Positions 1 to 11,513 of a DNA stretch of 64,000 nucleotides are shown here, in pieces. The notes under the pieces were generated by a model. It was not told the DNA's origin. It ran no database searches and worked only from the letters and a program-made list of their open reading frames with translations. Numbering within the stretch: position 1 is the first letter of the stretch; every line of letters begins with the position of its first letter. The stretch comes from an uncultured Paraburkholderia sp. (lineage in GTDB: Bacteria > Pseudomonadota > Gammaproteobacteria > Burkholderiales > Burkholderiaceae), in assembly GCA_940746715.1 (NCBI GenBank), contig CALNWN010000004.1, forward strand, positions 186,001 to 250,000. The letters are read 5' to 3'. Position numbers and translations under genes: made by a program.

Positions 1-1162
1 CCAGAACTGGTGGCCGATTTCGACTATAGGAATCCGCCAGGTGCGCAAGATGACGTCCATCTGGCGTGGAAGATGTTGCACGCCGGCCCTGATATCGTCT
101 GGTCCCCTTACTATGGCGGGCATTGGATCGCCACGCGGGGGGAGGACATCGAGACTATGCAGAAGGACTCTGTCCGCTTCTCGCATCGCAGTGTAAACAT
201 CCCGCCGCTCAGCGAGATGCAAGTGGTTTCGCTTGAACTCGACCCGCCCGAACATACTTCATACCGCAATCTGATCACGCCCGCGTTTCTCCCGCAGGCC
301 ATTGCGTCTCTGGAAAACGACGTGCGTAGCCTGGCCGTCGAACGGCTCGAGAAGCTCGCGTCACGCGGCGAATGCGAATTCGTCTCCGAGTTCGCGAAGA
401 TCCTGCCGATCGTCATTTTTCTGCGTCTCGCGGATCTTCCGTTGAGCGATCGCGAACAGTTGCTGGAATGGGCAGAGTGGGCCGTGCGCGGCAACGTCGA
501 CGAGCGCAACGAATCGCAGCACCGGCTGATTGGCTATATCTCCACTTGGGTGGAAAAGCGCAAGGCAGAAGCGGGCGGTGATCTGGTCAGCCTGATCGCC
601 AATGCGCAGATCGAGGGCAAGCCGATCAGCCCGGAGCGGATGTTCGGGATGTTCATCGTGGTGCTGTTCGGCGGCCTCGATACGGTCGCCTCGATGATGG
701 GCTTCATCGCGCGCTTTCTCGCCGAGAATCCGGCGCACCGGCGGCAGCTGATCGATAAGCCCGAACTGATGGTTTCGTGCGTCGACGTAGCTGATACGGC
801 GCTTTGGCGTGGCCAATACGGCGCGGCTCATCACCCAGGACATGGAATACAAGGGCGTTCAGTTCAAGAAGGGCGAGCAGATCCTGCTGCCGAACTCGCT
901 GTTCGGCCTGGACGATCGCAAGTTTAGCGATCCGCTCACCGTCGATATGACGCGCAAGCCGGTGCTACATGCGGCTTTCGGCAATGGACCGCATCGCTGC
1001 CCGGGATCATTCCTGGCTCGCACCGAGATCAAGGTGTTCCTGCAGGAATGGCTTAAACGTATTCCGGATTTCCGCATTCGCGAGGGCGACAAGCCGCGAT
1101 GCGGTTCGGGTTCGGTCAACGGCATGCTTCATCTGCCGCTGGTCTGGGACGTCGCTTCCTGA
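1..1162 (+). pseudogene. Cytochrome P450, P450cam (CYP101) type, 5' end outside window, frameshifted
   Basis: The reading frame is open from base 1 and the first residues (PELVADFDYRNP) align with the beginning of mature P450cam, so the start codon lies just outside the window. Family features are in order: the N-terminal GGHWIATRG stretch, the SLELDPPEH segment, the I-helix LFGGLDTVAS with the oxygen-activating Thr, and the heme-ligand loop FGNGPHRCPGSFLAR. The C-terminus WLKRIPDFRI closely resembles P450cam. The frame changes at about 787-791, between I-helix and heme loop: frame 1 reads CVDVADTALW while frame 2 continues as LIRRFGVANTARLI, which is the expected K-helix region. A camphor-like or other terpenoid hydroxylase is the natural reading. 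No redoxin or reductase partner is present except the rubredoxin stub that follows. Confidence 0.9.
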
Positions 1163-1195
1163 AACATCCCCACCATCAACGACCTATCGACGATC

Positions 1196-1312
1196 ATGAA
1201 AAGGTGGCAATGCATTTTTTGCGGGTTTTACTACGACGAAGCAGAGGGACTTCCGGCGGAGGGTATCGCGCCCGGCACGCGATGGGAGGACATCCCGGAT
1301 AACGGTTGGACA
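1196..1312 (+). pseudogene. Rubredoxin, 3'-truncated
   Basis: The translation begins [15 protein letters not shown] and runs on through [14 protein letters not shown], the classic first half of rubredoxin with the first Cys-x-x-Cys iron-binding pair. The second Cys pair (expected about 30 residues on as WTCPDCG) is absent. After about 1310 the sequence becomes unrelated and meets the 3' end of the convergent thiolase gene. Iron cannot be held with two of four cysteines, so the gene is dead. It starts 34 bases after the P450 stop and was probably in the same transcript. Whether it served the P450 or an alkane-type hydroxylase cannot be told. Confidence 0.8.
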
Positions 1313-1349
1313 ACGCACGGCGCAAGGCCGTGCGTTGCATCGCGAGGCG

Positions 1350-2539
1350 TCAAACTCGCTCGAACACCGCAGCAATGCCCTGGCCGCCGCCAATGCACAT
1401 GGTCAGCCGTAACGGCCTTTGCGGCGCGAAAGTTCGTGCACGAGGGTCGTCATGATTCGCACGCCGGTTGCGCCAATCGGATGGCCGAGCGAGATTCCGG
1501 AGCCGTTCACGTTGAGCCGGTCGGTATCGTGCCAGTTCCAGCCTTTGAGCACCGCAAGCACCTGACACGCGAACGCTTCGTTGACCTCCACGAGATCCAT
1601 TTGCTCGAGCGTGAGACCTGTACGAGCCATTAGCTTTTGCACCGCCGGCACCGGGCCGATGCCCATGCGTAACGGCTCGCAGCCTGTCGCCGCCCATCCG
1701 GTGAGCCAGGCGATCGGTTCGAGGCCGAGTGCTTCGAGACGGTCTTCCGCCACCACGAGGCATGCGGCGGCATCGTTCTGCTGACTGGAGTTGCCCGCGG
1801 TGACCGTGCCGCCGGGCATCAGCGCGCGAAGCTTGCCGAGGCTTGCCATGCTGGCGTCGGCTCGGAACCCCTCGTCTCAGGAAAACAGCACTGGCTCGCC
1901 CTTTTTCTGCGGCACGCTGACTGCAACGACTTCTTCGGCCATGCGGCCCGATTCCCACGCTGCTGCCGCGCGCTGATGACTGAGTAGCGCGAACTCGTCG
2001 GCGGCCTCACGGCTGATGCCGTAGTCGTTCGCGAGATTTTCCGCGGTCTCGATCATTCCCGAGATGTAGCCGAAGCGCGCTTGCGGTCGCGAGCGCTCGC
2101 GACCGCGCGCGAGCCGGTCGTGAAACTGGACGGAGCCCGAACGGGCGCCCCAGCGCATGTCCGTGCTGTAGTACTCGATATTGCTCATGCTTTCGACGCC
2201 GCCAGCGAGCACGACGTCCGCCGCCCCGGTCTGCACCATCATCGCCGCCGTAACGAGCGCCTGCAGTCCTCCACCGCAGCGCCGGTCGAGTTGCATGCCC
2301 GGCACCTCCACGGGCAGGCCGGCCTGAAGTGCGATCCAGCGGCCCACGCAGGGCGTCTCGCTGTTCGCATACGATTGCGCGAACACGACGTCGTCGATGC
2401 GCGCGGGGTCCAGTCGCGCTCGTCTGATCGTTCCATTCGCCACGAGTGCCCCGAGGTCTTCGACGCTAACCCCGCGCAGACTACCGCCGAAGGTGCCTAC
2501 GGGCGTTCGTGCCGGGGAAACAATTGCCGCGCGTTTCAT
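1350..2539 (-). pseudogene. Acetyl-CoA acetyltransferase (thiolase), nonsense plus frameshift
   Basis: This is a thiolase of about 395 residues that would cleave a 3-ketoacyl-CoA at the end of beta-oxidation. It starts MKRAAIVSPARTPVG; the active-site Cys region is QLDRRCGGGLQA and the C-terminus has [17 protein letters not shown] followed by CIGGGQGIA, the three standard thiolase blocks. An in-frame TGA at 1877-1879 interrupts it (PVLFS-stop-DEGFRADAS); an Arg CGA codon would be the ordinary ancestor. A second lesion, loss of one base near 1411, puts the final [15 protein letters not shown] in another frame. The start overlaps the stop of the upstream CoA-hydrolase gene by ATGA, showing translational coupling in a minus-strand operon. 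Confidence 0.9.
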
Positions 2540-3878
2540 GTGAGGTTTCCTTGCAGAGTCTGAAAGTTCGGATTCGTCTGCTGTTGGGCTCCGACGGCAG
2601 GCGCCGCGCTGGCGGGGCGATTGGCAGTCTGGACGCCCGTTATCTGATCGAGAGCGCTGCGATGCTCCGGATGGGCGATGGCCAGCATGCGTTCGCGCCT
2701 TTGCCGCAGCGTCAGCCCGCGCAGATCCGCTACGCCATATTCCGTCACCACGATGCCAGCGTCGCTGCGTGGTGTGCTGACCGGTCCGTTCACGCGACGA
2801 TGCGGGTGGCACCTCTGCCCGCCGTGGAGGGGAGGGCGATGACGGGCACGCCGCCATGCGAGCGCCGCGCGCCGCGCAGGAAATCCAGCGCACCGCCTAC
2901 CGCGCCTACATATACGCCCCCAGCAAGTTCGGCATTGATTTGACCGCTCAGATCGACCTCGACCACCGAGTTGATGGCGACAAAGCGGTCAATGCTCGCG
3001 AGCACGTCCGGGTCGTGGGTGTAACGCGTCGAGCGAAACTCGATCGCAACGTTGCGGTGCGCAAACGCGTGGATGCGACGTCCGCCCATCATCACGCCGG
3101 CAATGGTCTTGCCGGTGCCGATGGTCTTGCGCGCATTGTCGATCACGCCCCGCTCCATCAGATCGGCGACTTGGTCGCCGATCGTGCCGGAATGAATGCC
3201 GAGATTGCGACGGTCGGTGAGGCAAGCGAGGATCGCTTCTGGAATTGCGCCGAGGCCAAGTTGAATGGTCGCGCCGTCCTCGATCAAACCGGCCGTGTGC
3301 TGTGCGATGGCCAGATCAGTGGCGCTGGGTGAGTTGGACGAAGCTTCGGGCAGAGCGCGTGAGGTCGGAACACTAAAGTCGATGTCTTCATCGCGAAGGT
3401 ATCGCTCGCCGTACGTCCACGGCGCTTGTTCATTGAGTTCAGCAATCACGGCACGCGCGCGTGCGAGCGCCGGGATCAGATACTCATGAGCGATGGACAG
3501 GCTGTAGCGGCCGTGCGAGTCGGGCGGCACCAATTGCAACAGAAGGACGTCGATCGGAAACTGTCCCGACTCGATCATCTGCGGAAACTGCGAATAGTGG
3601 CACGGCAGGATATCGAGCACATCGGCCTTGGCCAGCGCGCGGTTCGAGCCGGTGCCGCAGTAGGAAACGAACTCGATGCAGTCCGCGTGCTCCGGGCGGC
3701 ACGTGTCGAAACTGCGGGCGCCCAAAAACACCCGGAACGCGCCGATTCGATGCCGTTGCTCGAGCAGTTCTCGCGTGAGAGGAACGGGCTCTGCGTTCGC
3801 CTGACCCCATGCGACGGTATCGCCTCGACGAATGATCGACGCGAAATCGACGGCGCGCGCCTCTAGCATTAAGGGCAT
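2536..3878 (-). pseudogene. Acetyl-CoA hydrolase / 4-hydroxybutyrate CoA-transferase family, frameshifted
   Basis: The protein would be about 445 residues and belongs to the acetyl-CoA hydrolase/transferase family, which moves CoA between acetate-like and longer acids. Family landmarks seen are DTVAWGQANAEP, the C-terminal-domain entry IQLGLGAIPEAI, and SDAGIVVTEYGVADLRG near the end. The frame breaks at about 2790: the upstream part ends GRGATRIVA-stop while NGPVSTPRSDAGIV continues one frame over. The preferred start is ATG at 3878 (MPLMLEARAVDF), 13 bases after the preceding CoA-transferase stop; ATG 3869 is an alternative. The stop overlaps the thiolase start. Confidence 0.88.
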
Positions 3879-3891
3879 GATGTTGTTCGCA

Positions 3892-5634
<1,743 letters not shown>

Positions 5635-5747
5635 CGCGCGCCTGTTGGCTAAATGATTGGATAGGTGAGCAAAGCACCGGAGCAGAGATAATTGACATGC
5701 TCGGTCCGCCACGGCAGAAATGTCGCGTTCTCAGCGGCGCAGCGCTT

Positions 5748-6524
5748 TCAACAATCGCGAAACTGCGGTTTGCGTTTTTCCGCGAAGGCCGCCATGCCTT
5801 CCTTGCGGTTTTCGGTCGCGAACGTCGAATACGCGATGCGTCGCTCGAACAGAATGCCTTCCGCGAGGTTCGATTCGTAGGCACGATTGACGCACTCCTT
5901 CGCCATCGCTACGACAGGTTGCGAGAACCGGGCGATCTCATCGGCCGTCTTCAGGGCTTCCTCGACGAGCGAGTCGACCGGCACAACCCGGCTCACGAGG
6001 CCGGATCGTTCGGCTTCGACGGCATCCATCTTGCGGCCGGTCAGGATCATTTCCATCGCCTTCGACTTGCCCAGTGCGCGCGTAAGACGCTGGGTGCCCC
6101 CGGCGCCGGGGATCGTCGCGAGCGTGATCTCGGGCAACGCGAAACGGGCATTGTCCGCGGCGAGAATGAAGTCGCACATCATGGCCAGCTCACAGCCCCC
6201 GCCCAACGCCAGTCCGGCGACAGCTGCAACGACCGGCTTGCGGCGACGCGAGGTGCGCTCCCAGTTCGACGTGATGAACTGATTCTTGTAGACGTCCATA
6301 TACGTCCACTCGCTCATCATCTTGATGTCGGCCCCGGCGGCGAACGCCTTTTCGCTGCCGGTCAGGACGATCGCACCGATCGCGGGGTCGGCCTCGAAGC
6401 CGTCGAGCGCGGCCGTCAGTTCATCCATCAGCTGGTTATTCAGCGCGTTATAGGCTTGCGGCCGATTTAGCCGGATCAAGCCGGTCTTACCGTGAATTTC
6501 GACGATTATCGTCTCGTAGGCCAT
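5748..6524 (-). CDS. Enoyl-CoA hydratase (crotonase), intact
   Basis: A full-length 258-residue crotonase, starting [20 protein letters not shown]. It hydrates 2-enoyl-CoA esters in beta-oxidation. The oxyanion-hole segment [11 protein letters not shown] and both catalytic glutamates are present, in [13 protein letters not shown] and [20 protein letters not shown], so it should be active. An upstream in-frame ATG at 6539 would add five residues; 6524 fits the family start. It heads the minus-strand set ending with the thiolase, and is separated by 113 bases from the nitronate monooxygenase. It is the only undamaged member of that set. Confidence 0.93.
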   Translation of the reverse strand: MAYETIIVEIHGKTGLIRLNRPQAYNALNNQLMDELTAALDGFEADPAIGAIVLTGSEKAFAAGADIKMMSEWTYMDVYKNQFITSNWERTSRRRKPVVAAVAGLALGGGCELAMMCDFILAADNARFALPEITLATIPGAGGTQRLTRALGKSKAMEMILTGRKMDAVEAERSGLVSRVVPVDSLVEEALKTADEIARFSQPVVAMAKECVNRAYESNLAEGILFERRIAYSTFATENRKEGMAAFAEKRKPQFRDC

Positions 6525-6638
6525 GGTCTTTCCTTGCAAAAATCGGGGTAAACATTGAAGCCGGCATCGAAGCCTGACTTGCCCCTGATCGATGCCACTG
6601 GGCTGTTGCGTCCGGAGCGGCGGGCGACGCTCCGCATG

Positions 6639-6667
6639 TTGTCAAATTAACGAACGCCGTTTATGAT
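6639..6667 (+). promoter_or_regulatory. Sigma-70 type promoter for the gene at 6745
   Basis: TTGTCA at 6639-6644 and TATGAT at 6662-6667 are separated by exactly 17 bases, and the -10 box lies 78 bases upstream of the ATG at 6745. Both boxes differ from consensus at one position only. Confidence 0.55.
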
Positions 6668-6744
6668 TCTGAATGCGCCCCCAGCTTTGTCAATCGAGCC
6701 GGAGGTCGGATTTGCTAATGGAAAACACCGCTAGGAGACAGTGA

Positions 6745-7539
6745 ATGACGACTCGTCACGAGGACGGACAGATCCGCGTTGAAAAGCGCGGCAACCTGCT
6801 CTTGATGGGGATTGACCGGCCCGAAAAGCGCAACGGTTTCACCCCGAAAATGTTTGCTGAACTCGCGAGGGCCTATAGGCAGCTCGAGCAGAGCCAGGAC
6901 CTTTTCTGAGGTCTGCTCTACGCGGAGGGTGATCACTTCACGGCTGGGCTCGACATGCCGAAGATCGTGCCGTTGCGCCGTGAGGGGAAACCGCTGCTCC
7001 CGGAGGGCGAGGTCGATCCGTTCAACCTGCGCGCACCCTTGCGCACCAAGCCCGTGGTCATCGCCCTGAAGGGCATTTGCTTCACGGTGGCAGTCGAACT
7101 GATGCTCGCATCGGAAGTGGCCGTGGCTACGGAAAACTGCCGTTTTTCCCAGCTTGAAGTGAAGCGGGGGATCATGGCAGGGTGTGGTGCGACGTTCCGA
7201 ATGGTTCAGCGCGCCGGCTGGGGCGACGCAATGAAGGTGCTGCTTACCGGCGACGAATTCACCGCTGACGAAGCGCGGCATATGCACTTCGTGCAGGAAG
7301 TGGTGCCCGTGGGTCAGGAGTTCGACAGGGCGCTCGAGATCGCCGCGCGGATTGCAGCGCAGGCGCCACTGGCCGTGCAGGCAACGATGCAGAACGCTCG
7401 CGTTTCTCTGGGGCAGGGCTGGCAGGATGCCTACGCGACGATTCAGACCACCCAGCAGTATCTGTACAACACCGAAGACGCCAAGGAAGGCGTTCAGTCC
7501 TTCGTCGAAAAGCGCACCGCAAAGTTTGTCGGACGCTAA
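6745..7539 (+). pseudogene. Enoyl-CoA hydratase/isomerase family, in-frame TGA
   Basis: The translation starts MTTRHEDGQIRVEKRGNLLL after an AGGAGA ribosome site and runs on through MGIDRPEKRNGF in the crotonase manner. At 6907-6909 a TGA interrupts the frame (QDLF-stop-GLLYAEGDHFTAGLD); the frame is otherwise continuous to AKFVGR at 7539. In related proteins this position lies just before the oxyanion-hole segment, here DHFTAGLDMPKI. The region equivalent to the first catalytic Glu is ICFTVAVELMLASE, and EVKRGIMAGCGATFRM replaces the canonical PEI..GTxPGAGG, so activity may have differed from a simple hydratase. It lies 47 bases before the CoA-transferase at 7587. Confidence 0.85.
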
Positions 7540-7586
7540 TGCAGTGAGCCCGCAGCGGCCGTTGCGAAATCAGGAGCCGGTTTGAT

Positions 7587-8340
7587 ATGAATAAAGGGGC
7601 GTTGGCGGGAGTTCGCGTACTCGATCTGAGCCGTATTCTCGCGGGACCGTGGGGCGCGCAGATGCTGGCGGATCTCGGCGCGGAGGTCATCAAGGTCGAG
7701 CGTCCGGGCAAAGGCGACGATTCCCGGCAATTCGGTCCGCCGTTTCTGATGGATCGCGACGGCAACACCACGCGGGAGTCGACTTTTTTATCAGCGCGAA
7801 TCGGGGCAAGAAGTCCATCACGTGCGATATCTCGACGCCGGAGGGCCAGGCGCTGATCCGTTCGCTCGCCGCGCGCTGCGACGTCCTGCTCGAAAATTAC
7901 AAGGTCGGTGATCTGAAGCGTTATGGGCTCGATTACGATAGCCTCAAACTGGTCAGTCCGCGTCTGATCTATTGCTCGATTACGGGCTTTGGGCAGACGG
8001 GGCCGTATAGCCCACGTCCTGGCTACGACTCGATCTTTCAGGCGATGGGTGGCCTGATGAGCGTGACCGGAAATGGTGATGACGTGCCGGGTGGCGGTCC
8101 GATGAAAACCGGCCCCAGCCTTGCCGATATTTTGTGTGGTCAATATGCGGCGTCTGCAATTATTGCCGCGCTTTATCACCGCGATGCGGCGCAAGGCGGC
8201 AGTGGCGAAGGACAATAGTTCCGGTGCGCGGATCGAGACATCATGATCGTTGCCGGCAACAACGAGCAATATGCGCGCATGTGCAAGGTACTCGGACATC
8301 CCGAACTGGCCGATGATCCTCGCTTCAATGCGCTTGACAA
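7587..8340 (+). pseudogene. CoA-transferase family III (CaiB/BaiF), multiple lesions, 3' end lost
   Basis: The N-terminus is textbook: [18 protein letters not shown] then [21 protein letters not shown] frameshift lies in a run of seven T near 7784-7790; the following frame carries [36 protein letters not shown] with the catalytic-Asp region, and LIYCSITGFGQTGPYSPRPG. After GSGEGQ at 8213 there is a stop and about 90 residues are missing; the next family segment, IMIVAGNNEQYARMCKVLG, appears at 8243 and is followed by HPELADDPRFNALDKS. At about 8335-8350 the sequence changes into the antisense of a convergent MFS transporter gene, so both 3' ends were lost in one deletion. Confidence 0.85.
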
Positions 8341-9322
8341 GTCGACCCGCGAGCAGCATGGCGACCATCGTGCCAGCCCCGCCAGGCGCTGTCACGAGGC
8401 CCGTTGTGATCACGGGATAGTTCATCAGGTTTTGCAGCATCGGAGGTAGAAGCGCTCATGTCGCATAAAGAACTGCTCCGATGACGAAGATAAAGAAAAC
8501 TCCCGTTGCGAAGTTTCGATCCCGTAACAGCCGATATTTGAAGAAAGAAGCTTCACCGGCCGTCGCTGTGTGAACGAGAAAAAGCGCGAAACTGACTGCC
8601 GCGATTAGCGCTTCTGTTGCGATTTCTCGTGAGCCGAACCAGTCAAGTTGCTCACCGCGGTCAAGCAAGGCCTGGAAAGCTGCAATGGCGATTCCTAACG
8701 TCGCGAAGCCGAAGGCATCGAGCTTTGCCTGGCTGTTTGCCGGTCGCGCCGGCAGGAACGTCGCGATTCCGAACAGAGCCAATGCGCCGACCGGCACGTT
8801 GATGAAGAACAAGTTGTAACTGTCGGTCAGCCAGCCACCAAGCGTAGGACCAAGAATCGGGCCGACCATCACCCCCATACCCCAGACCGCCATTGCCGGT
8901 CCCTGTTTTTCGCGGGGATTGATGTCCAGCAGGATTGATTGAGATAGTGGTACGAGTGACGCGCCGAATACGCCCTGAAGCAGCCGGGACGCGATGATCT
9001 GGGAAAGTGTCGCTGACACTCCGCATAGCGCGGACGCGACCGTGAATCCGGTAACTGCGATGATGAGCAGCCGTTTGACGCTCAGACGATCCGACAGCCA
9101 GCCGGTAAGCGGCGTAGTAATGGCCGCTGCAACGATGTAAGACGTGAGCACCCAGGTAATCTCGTCCTGCGATGCGGACAGCGAGCCTTGCATGTGCGGC
9201 AGCGCTACGTTCGCAATCGTACTGTCCAACGTCTGAATGACGGTGGCGAGCATGATCGAAATGGTGATCATGGGCCGGTTGATTGACGGCGTGGCGAACA
9301 ACGGCGGGGAGGCGTCAGACAT
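8335..9322 (-). pseudogene. MFS drug transporter, EmrB/DHA2 (14-TMS) type, 5' two thirds with in-frame TGA
   Basis: The protein begins MSDASPPLFATPSINRPMIT and shows the DHA2 signatures ATVIQTLDSTIANVALP in helix 1, ITWVLTSYIVAAAITTPLTG, and the motif-C-like GVMVGPILGPTLGGWLTD. After VIGAVLYAT there is an in-frame TGA at 8456-8458, then ALLPPMLQNLMNYPVITTG continues the family sequence in the same frame to about RLVKRIEAR. There the deletion junction with the CoA-transferase gene begins, so the last three or four helices are absent. It would have been an inner-membrane proton-driven exporter. An operator-like palindrome lies just upstream. Confidence 0.87.
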
Positions 9323-9346
9323 TGCTTACATCCGTTTGTTCATTAA

Positions 9347-9358
9347 TAAGCATGCTTA
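9347..9358. promoter_or_regulatory. Perfect 12-bp palindrome TAAGCATGCTTA upstream of the MFS gene
   Basis: The palindrome is centred 30 bases upstream of the transporter ATG (9322) and partial symmetry continues outward for five more bases on each side. Position and symmetry fit a TetR or MarR family operator. No adjacent regulator gene reads towards it. The rest of 9323-9615 is AT-rich with no gene seen. Confidence 0.45.
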
Positions 9359-9615
9359 CTATCGGTTTAAAAAAAGACGGCGAAAAAAACCTTGGCGCGG
9401 CTTCCCGCAGCCAAGGCCAAGCTCGACACGCTCTCGCGAAGTGTGCCAGAGGAGAAGCATTTCCCGGCCGATCGATTACGACCGTGCGCGATTCCTACGA
9501 AAGCTGATACGGATCGACTCGAGGCCCAGCAACGAGCAGATCGAATCTAGCCGTTCCTTCGGTTAAAAAATGCAACCGATCGTTTCATATTTCGTATTGC
9601 GTTCGAAAATTCGCA

Positions 9616-10380
9616 CTAAAGCATTGACTGTCCACCGTCCACGCCGATAGTCTGCCCGGTGATGAAACTAGCGTCGTCGCTGCACAAAAATGCAACAGAT
9701 CGTCCAATGTCTTGCTGCGGATCACCAAATCTGCCGAGCGCAATTTCTGACAGATAGCGAACCCGTTCCTGCGGATTGGCTTCAAGGTAGGCGTCTGCGG
9801 CAGGTGTGAGGGCCGCCGGGCAAATGACGTTGACGGTGATGCCATAAGGGCCCCATTCGCGTGCGGCGACGCGAGAAAGTCCTCGAATGCCTTCCTTGGC
9901 TGCCGCATAGGCTCCGAAGCCCTTGAGACCTTCTATACCGGTACGCGAAGCGAAGTTGACGATGGCACCACGGTTTTGGGATTTCATCTGGGGCAGCGCT
10001 GCTTGCATGAAGTACAGCGTGCCGCACAGGCCGGATTCAAGTGTGGTGCGCCAATCGTCATCGGTGACAGCTTTGAGTGGGATGCCCGGGTTACTGGTTT
10101 GCGCGTTGTTGACGAGCGCGTCGATGCGGCCAAAGCGCTCAACGGTGAGCTCGACCGTGCGCAAGGCGTCCGTTCGAGTGCGCGTATCGCCAGGCACGAC
10201 GAGGACCTGCGCTCTGAACGCACGCAATTCTTCAGCGGCCCGGGCGAGCTTGGCCTCAGTGCGACCGGTCAGGACCAGATTCGCTCCTTCGTCGGCTAGC
10301 GCCCGGGCTATTCCGAGTCCGACTCCTTGCCCGCCACCGGTCACGATGGCGACCTTTCCGGACAGCTTGTTTGAACGCAT
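9616..10380 (-). CDS. Short-chain dehydrogenase/reductase (FabG-like), intact
   Basis: A 254-residue classical SDR. The Rossmann glycine motif is VTGGGQGVGLGIA, the structural motif LVNNAQ replaces the usual NNAG, the catalytic Ser lies in VNFASRTG and the Tyr-Lys pair in YAAAKEG. The C-terminus SFITGQTIGVDGGQSML is the standard FabG-type ending. It would oxidise or reduce a secondary alcohol or ketone with NAD(P)H. It is transcribed divergently from the IclR regulator 241 bases away, which probably controls it. Confidence 0.9.
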   Translation of the reverse strand: MRSNKLSGKVAIVTGGGQGVGLGIARALADEGANLVLTGRTEAKLARAAEELRAFRAQVLVVPGDTRTRTDALRTVELTVERFGRIDALVNNAQTSNPGIPLKAVTDDDWRTTLESGLCGTLYFMQAALPQMKSQNRGAIVNFASRTGIEGLKGFGAYAAAKEGIRGLSRVAAREWGPYGITVNVICPAALTPAADAYLEANPQERVRYLSEIALGRFGDPQQDIGRSVAFLCSDDASFITGQTIGVDGGQSML

Positions 10381-10474
10381 AGTGAACTCGAGATTGAGGT
10401 TGATTGCGGTATTCGATGTGTCAGTGTGGTGCGTGAGATATCAGAAAGCGCTGCTCCAAGTACTTTGCGATTTC

Positions 10475-10487
10475 TGAACATTGTTCA
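10475..10487. promoter_or_regulatory. Inverted repeat TGAACA-T-TGTTCA between SDR and IclR genes
   Basis: Perfect 6-base arms with a single spacer base lie 95 bases from the SDR start and 135 bases from the IclR start. A site of this kind in a divergent intergenic region is a plausible IclR operator. Farther right a TATAAT (10589-10594) sits 28 bases before the iclR ATG, with a poorly spaced TTGTAA upstream. Confidence 0.45.
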
Positions 10488-10621
10488 ACTATATCTCATC
10501 TTGAGGCATGGTGACGTGTTAGCGTATTCCCGGATCCGCGGAAACGTGCGAGTTTCCGATCGTTGTAAAACTATGTGAATAGTTCCCGTATAATCGATAC
10601 AGCCAATTCATAAGGAAAATC

Positions 10622-11416
10622 ATGTTGAAAGAGACTTCAGCGCCGGCCGACCGGGATGTCAGTGGGCCGCGCTCGCTGACTCGGCTCCTCGGCATTTTCG
10701 ATGTGCTGGCGAAGGCCACGGATGGCATGTCGCTGGCCGAACTGAACGTTGCGCTCGAGTCCCCAAAGAGCAGTCTGCTCAACCTGCTGAGGCCGCTCGT
10801 GGCGGAAGGGTATTTGATGCACGATGCTGGCCGCTATCGCCTCGGGCCATCGATTTTCCATTTGTCCGCCGGCGTCATGGCCGCGTGGAATTTCTCGAAG
10901 GTGCTGCATCCGTTCCTCGTGGACCTGTCGAAGAGCACCAACGAAACCGTCTATATCGGTGTGCTCGACGCCGGAACCAAAGAGATCACCTATGTCGACG
11001 TGATCGAAAGCGACCAGTCCGTACGTTATTCGATGCATGTGGGCATGCGTCGCCCTCTGTATTGTACGGCGGCGGGCCGCGTGCTGCTCGCGCATGCGCC
11101 GGAGTCTTTTCTCACTGATTACATGAAGACGGTGAAGTTCGAGCGCCGCACGCCGCAAACCATCGCAACGAAGAAGGCGCTGCGTGACGAACTCGATCAC
11201 ATTCTCGAGACTGGCCTGTCGGTGAGCCGCGGCGAGTTGCTGCCGGATTCGGCGGGCGTCTCGTCGCCGGTTTTTGGGCCGAACGGCAACGTGATCGCTG
11301 CGATGGCGATCGGTGCGCCGCTCGAGCGCTTCGATCGTGAACGTCCGAAACTGGAAGAGCAGATGATCCGGGTTGCGCAGCGCGCGTCGGCGGTGGGTCA
11401 AGCCGAAGAAGAGTGA
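10622..11416 (+). CDS. IclR family transcriptional regulator, intact
   Basis: 264 residues. Residues about 18-80 form the winged helix-turn-helix (RSLTRLLGIFDVLAKATDG, MSLAELNVALESPKSSLLNL), followed by the GAF-like effector domain with IGVLDAGTKEITYVDVIES, the RYSMHVGMRRPLYCTAAGRV block typical of IclR proteins, and a C-terminal GVSSPVFGPNGNVIAAMAIG. The protein is complete and ends at a strong bidirectional hairpin. Its target is probably the divergent SDR gene; members of the family commonly respond to aromatic or short acid intermediates. Confidence 0.93.
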   Translation: MLKETSAPADRDVSGPRSLTRLLGIFDVLAKATDGMSLAELNVALESPKSSLLNLLRPLVAEGYLMHDAGRYRLGPSIFHLSAGVMAAWNFSKVLHPFLVDLSKSTNETVYIGVLDAGTKEITYVDVIESDQSVRYSMHVGMRRPLYCTAAGRVLLAHAPESFLTDYMKTVKFERRTPQTIATKKALRDELDHILETGLSVSRGELLPDSAGVSSPVFGPNGNVIAAMAIGAPLERFDRERPKLEEQMIRVAQRASAVGQAEEE

Positions 11417-11478
11417 CGCATCAGGCGAAGCGCCCTGCGGCCATTGCCTGGTTGTAAGCGGAGTTTCGGGGCCGCGAT

Positions 11479-11506
11479 GATGCGTTGCACCTACGTGCAA
11501 CGCATC
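11479..11506. terminator. Bidirectional hairpin between iclR and the convergent MFS gene
   Basis: Perfect 12-base arms GATGCGTTGCAC / GTGCAACGCATC with a 4-base loop lie between the stop codons of two convergent genes. The T-rich flank on the plus side is short (GTTCGCTTT), so termination efficiency is uncertain. Confidence 0.7.
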
Positions 11507-11513
11507 GTTCGCT

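Noticed and set aside
6907..6909. In-frame TGA as a selenocysteine codon in the crotonase-like gene
   Set aside because: No SECIS-like hairpin is evident after it, crotonases have no selenocysteine members that I know, and other genes nearby carry TAG, TAA and frameshifts.
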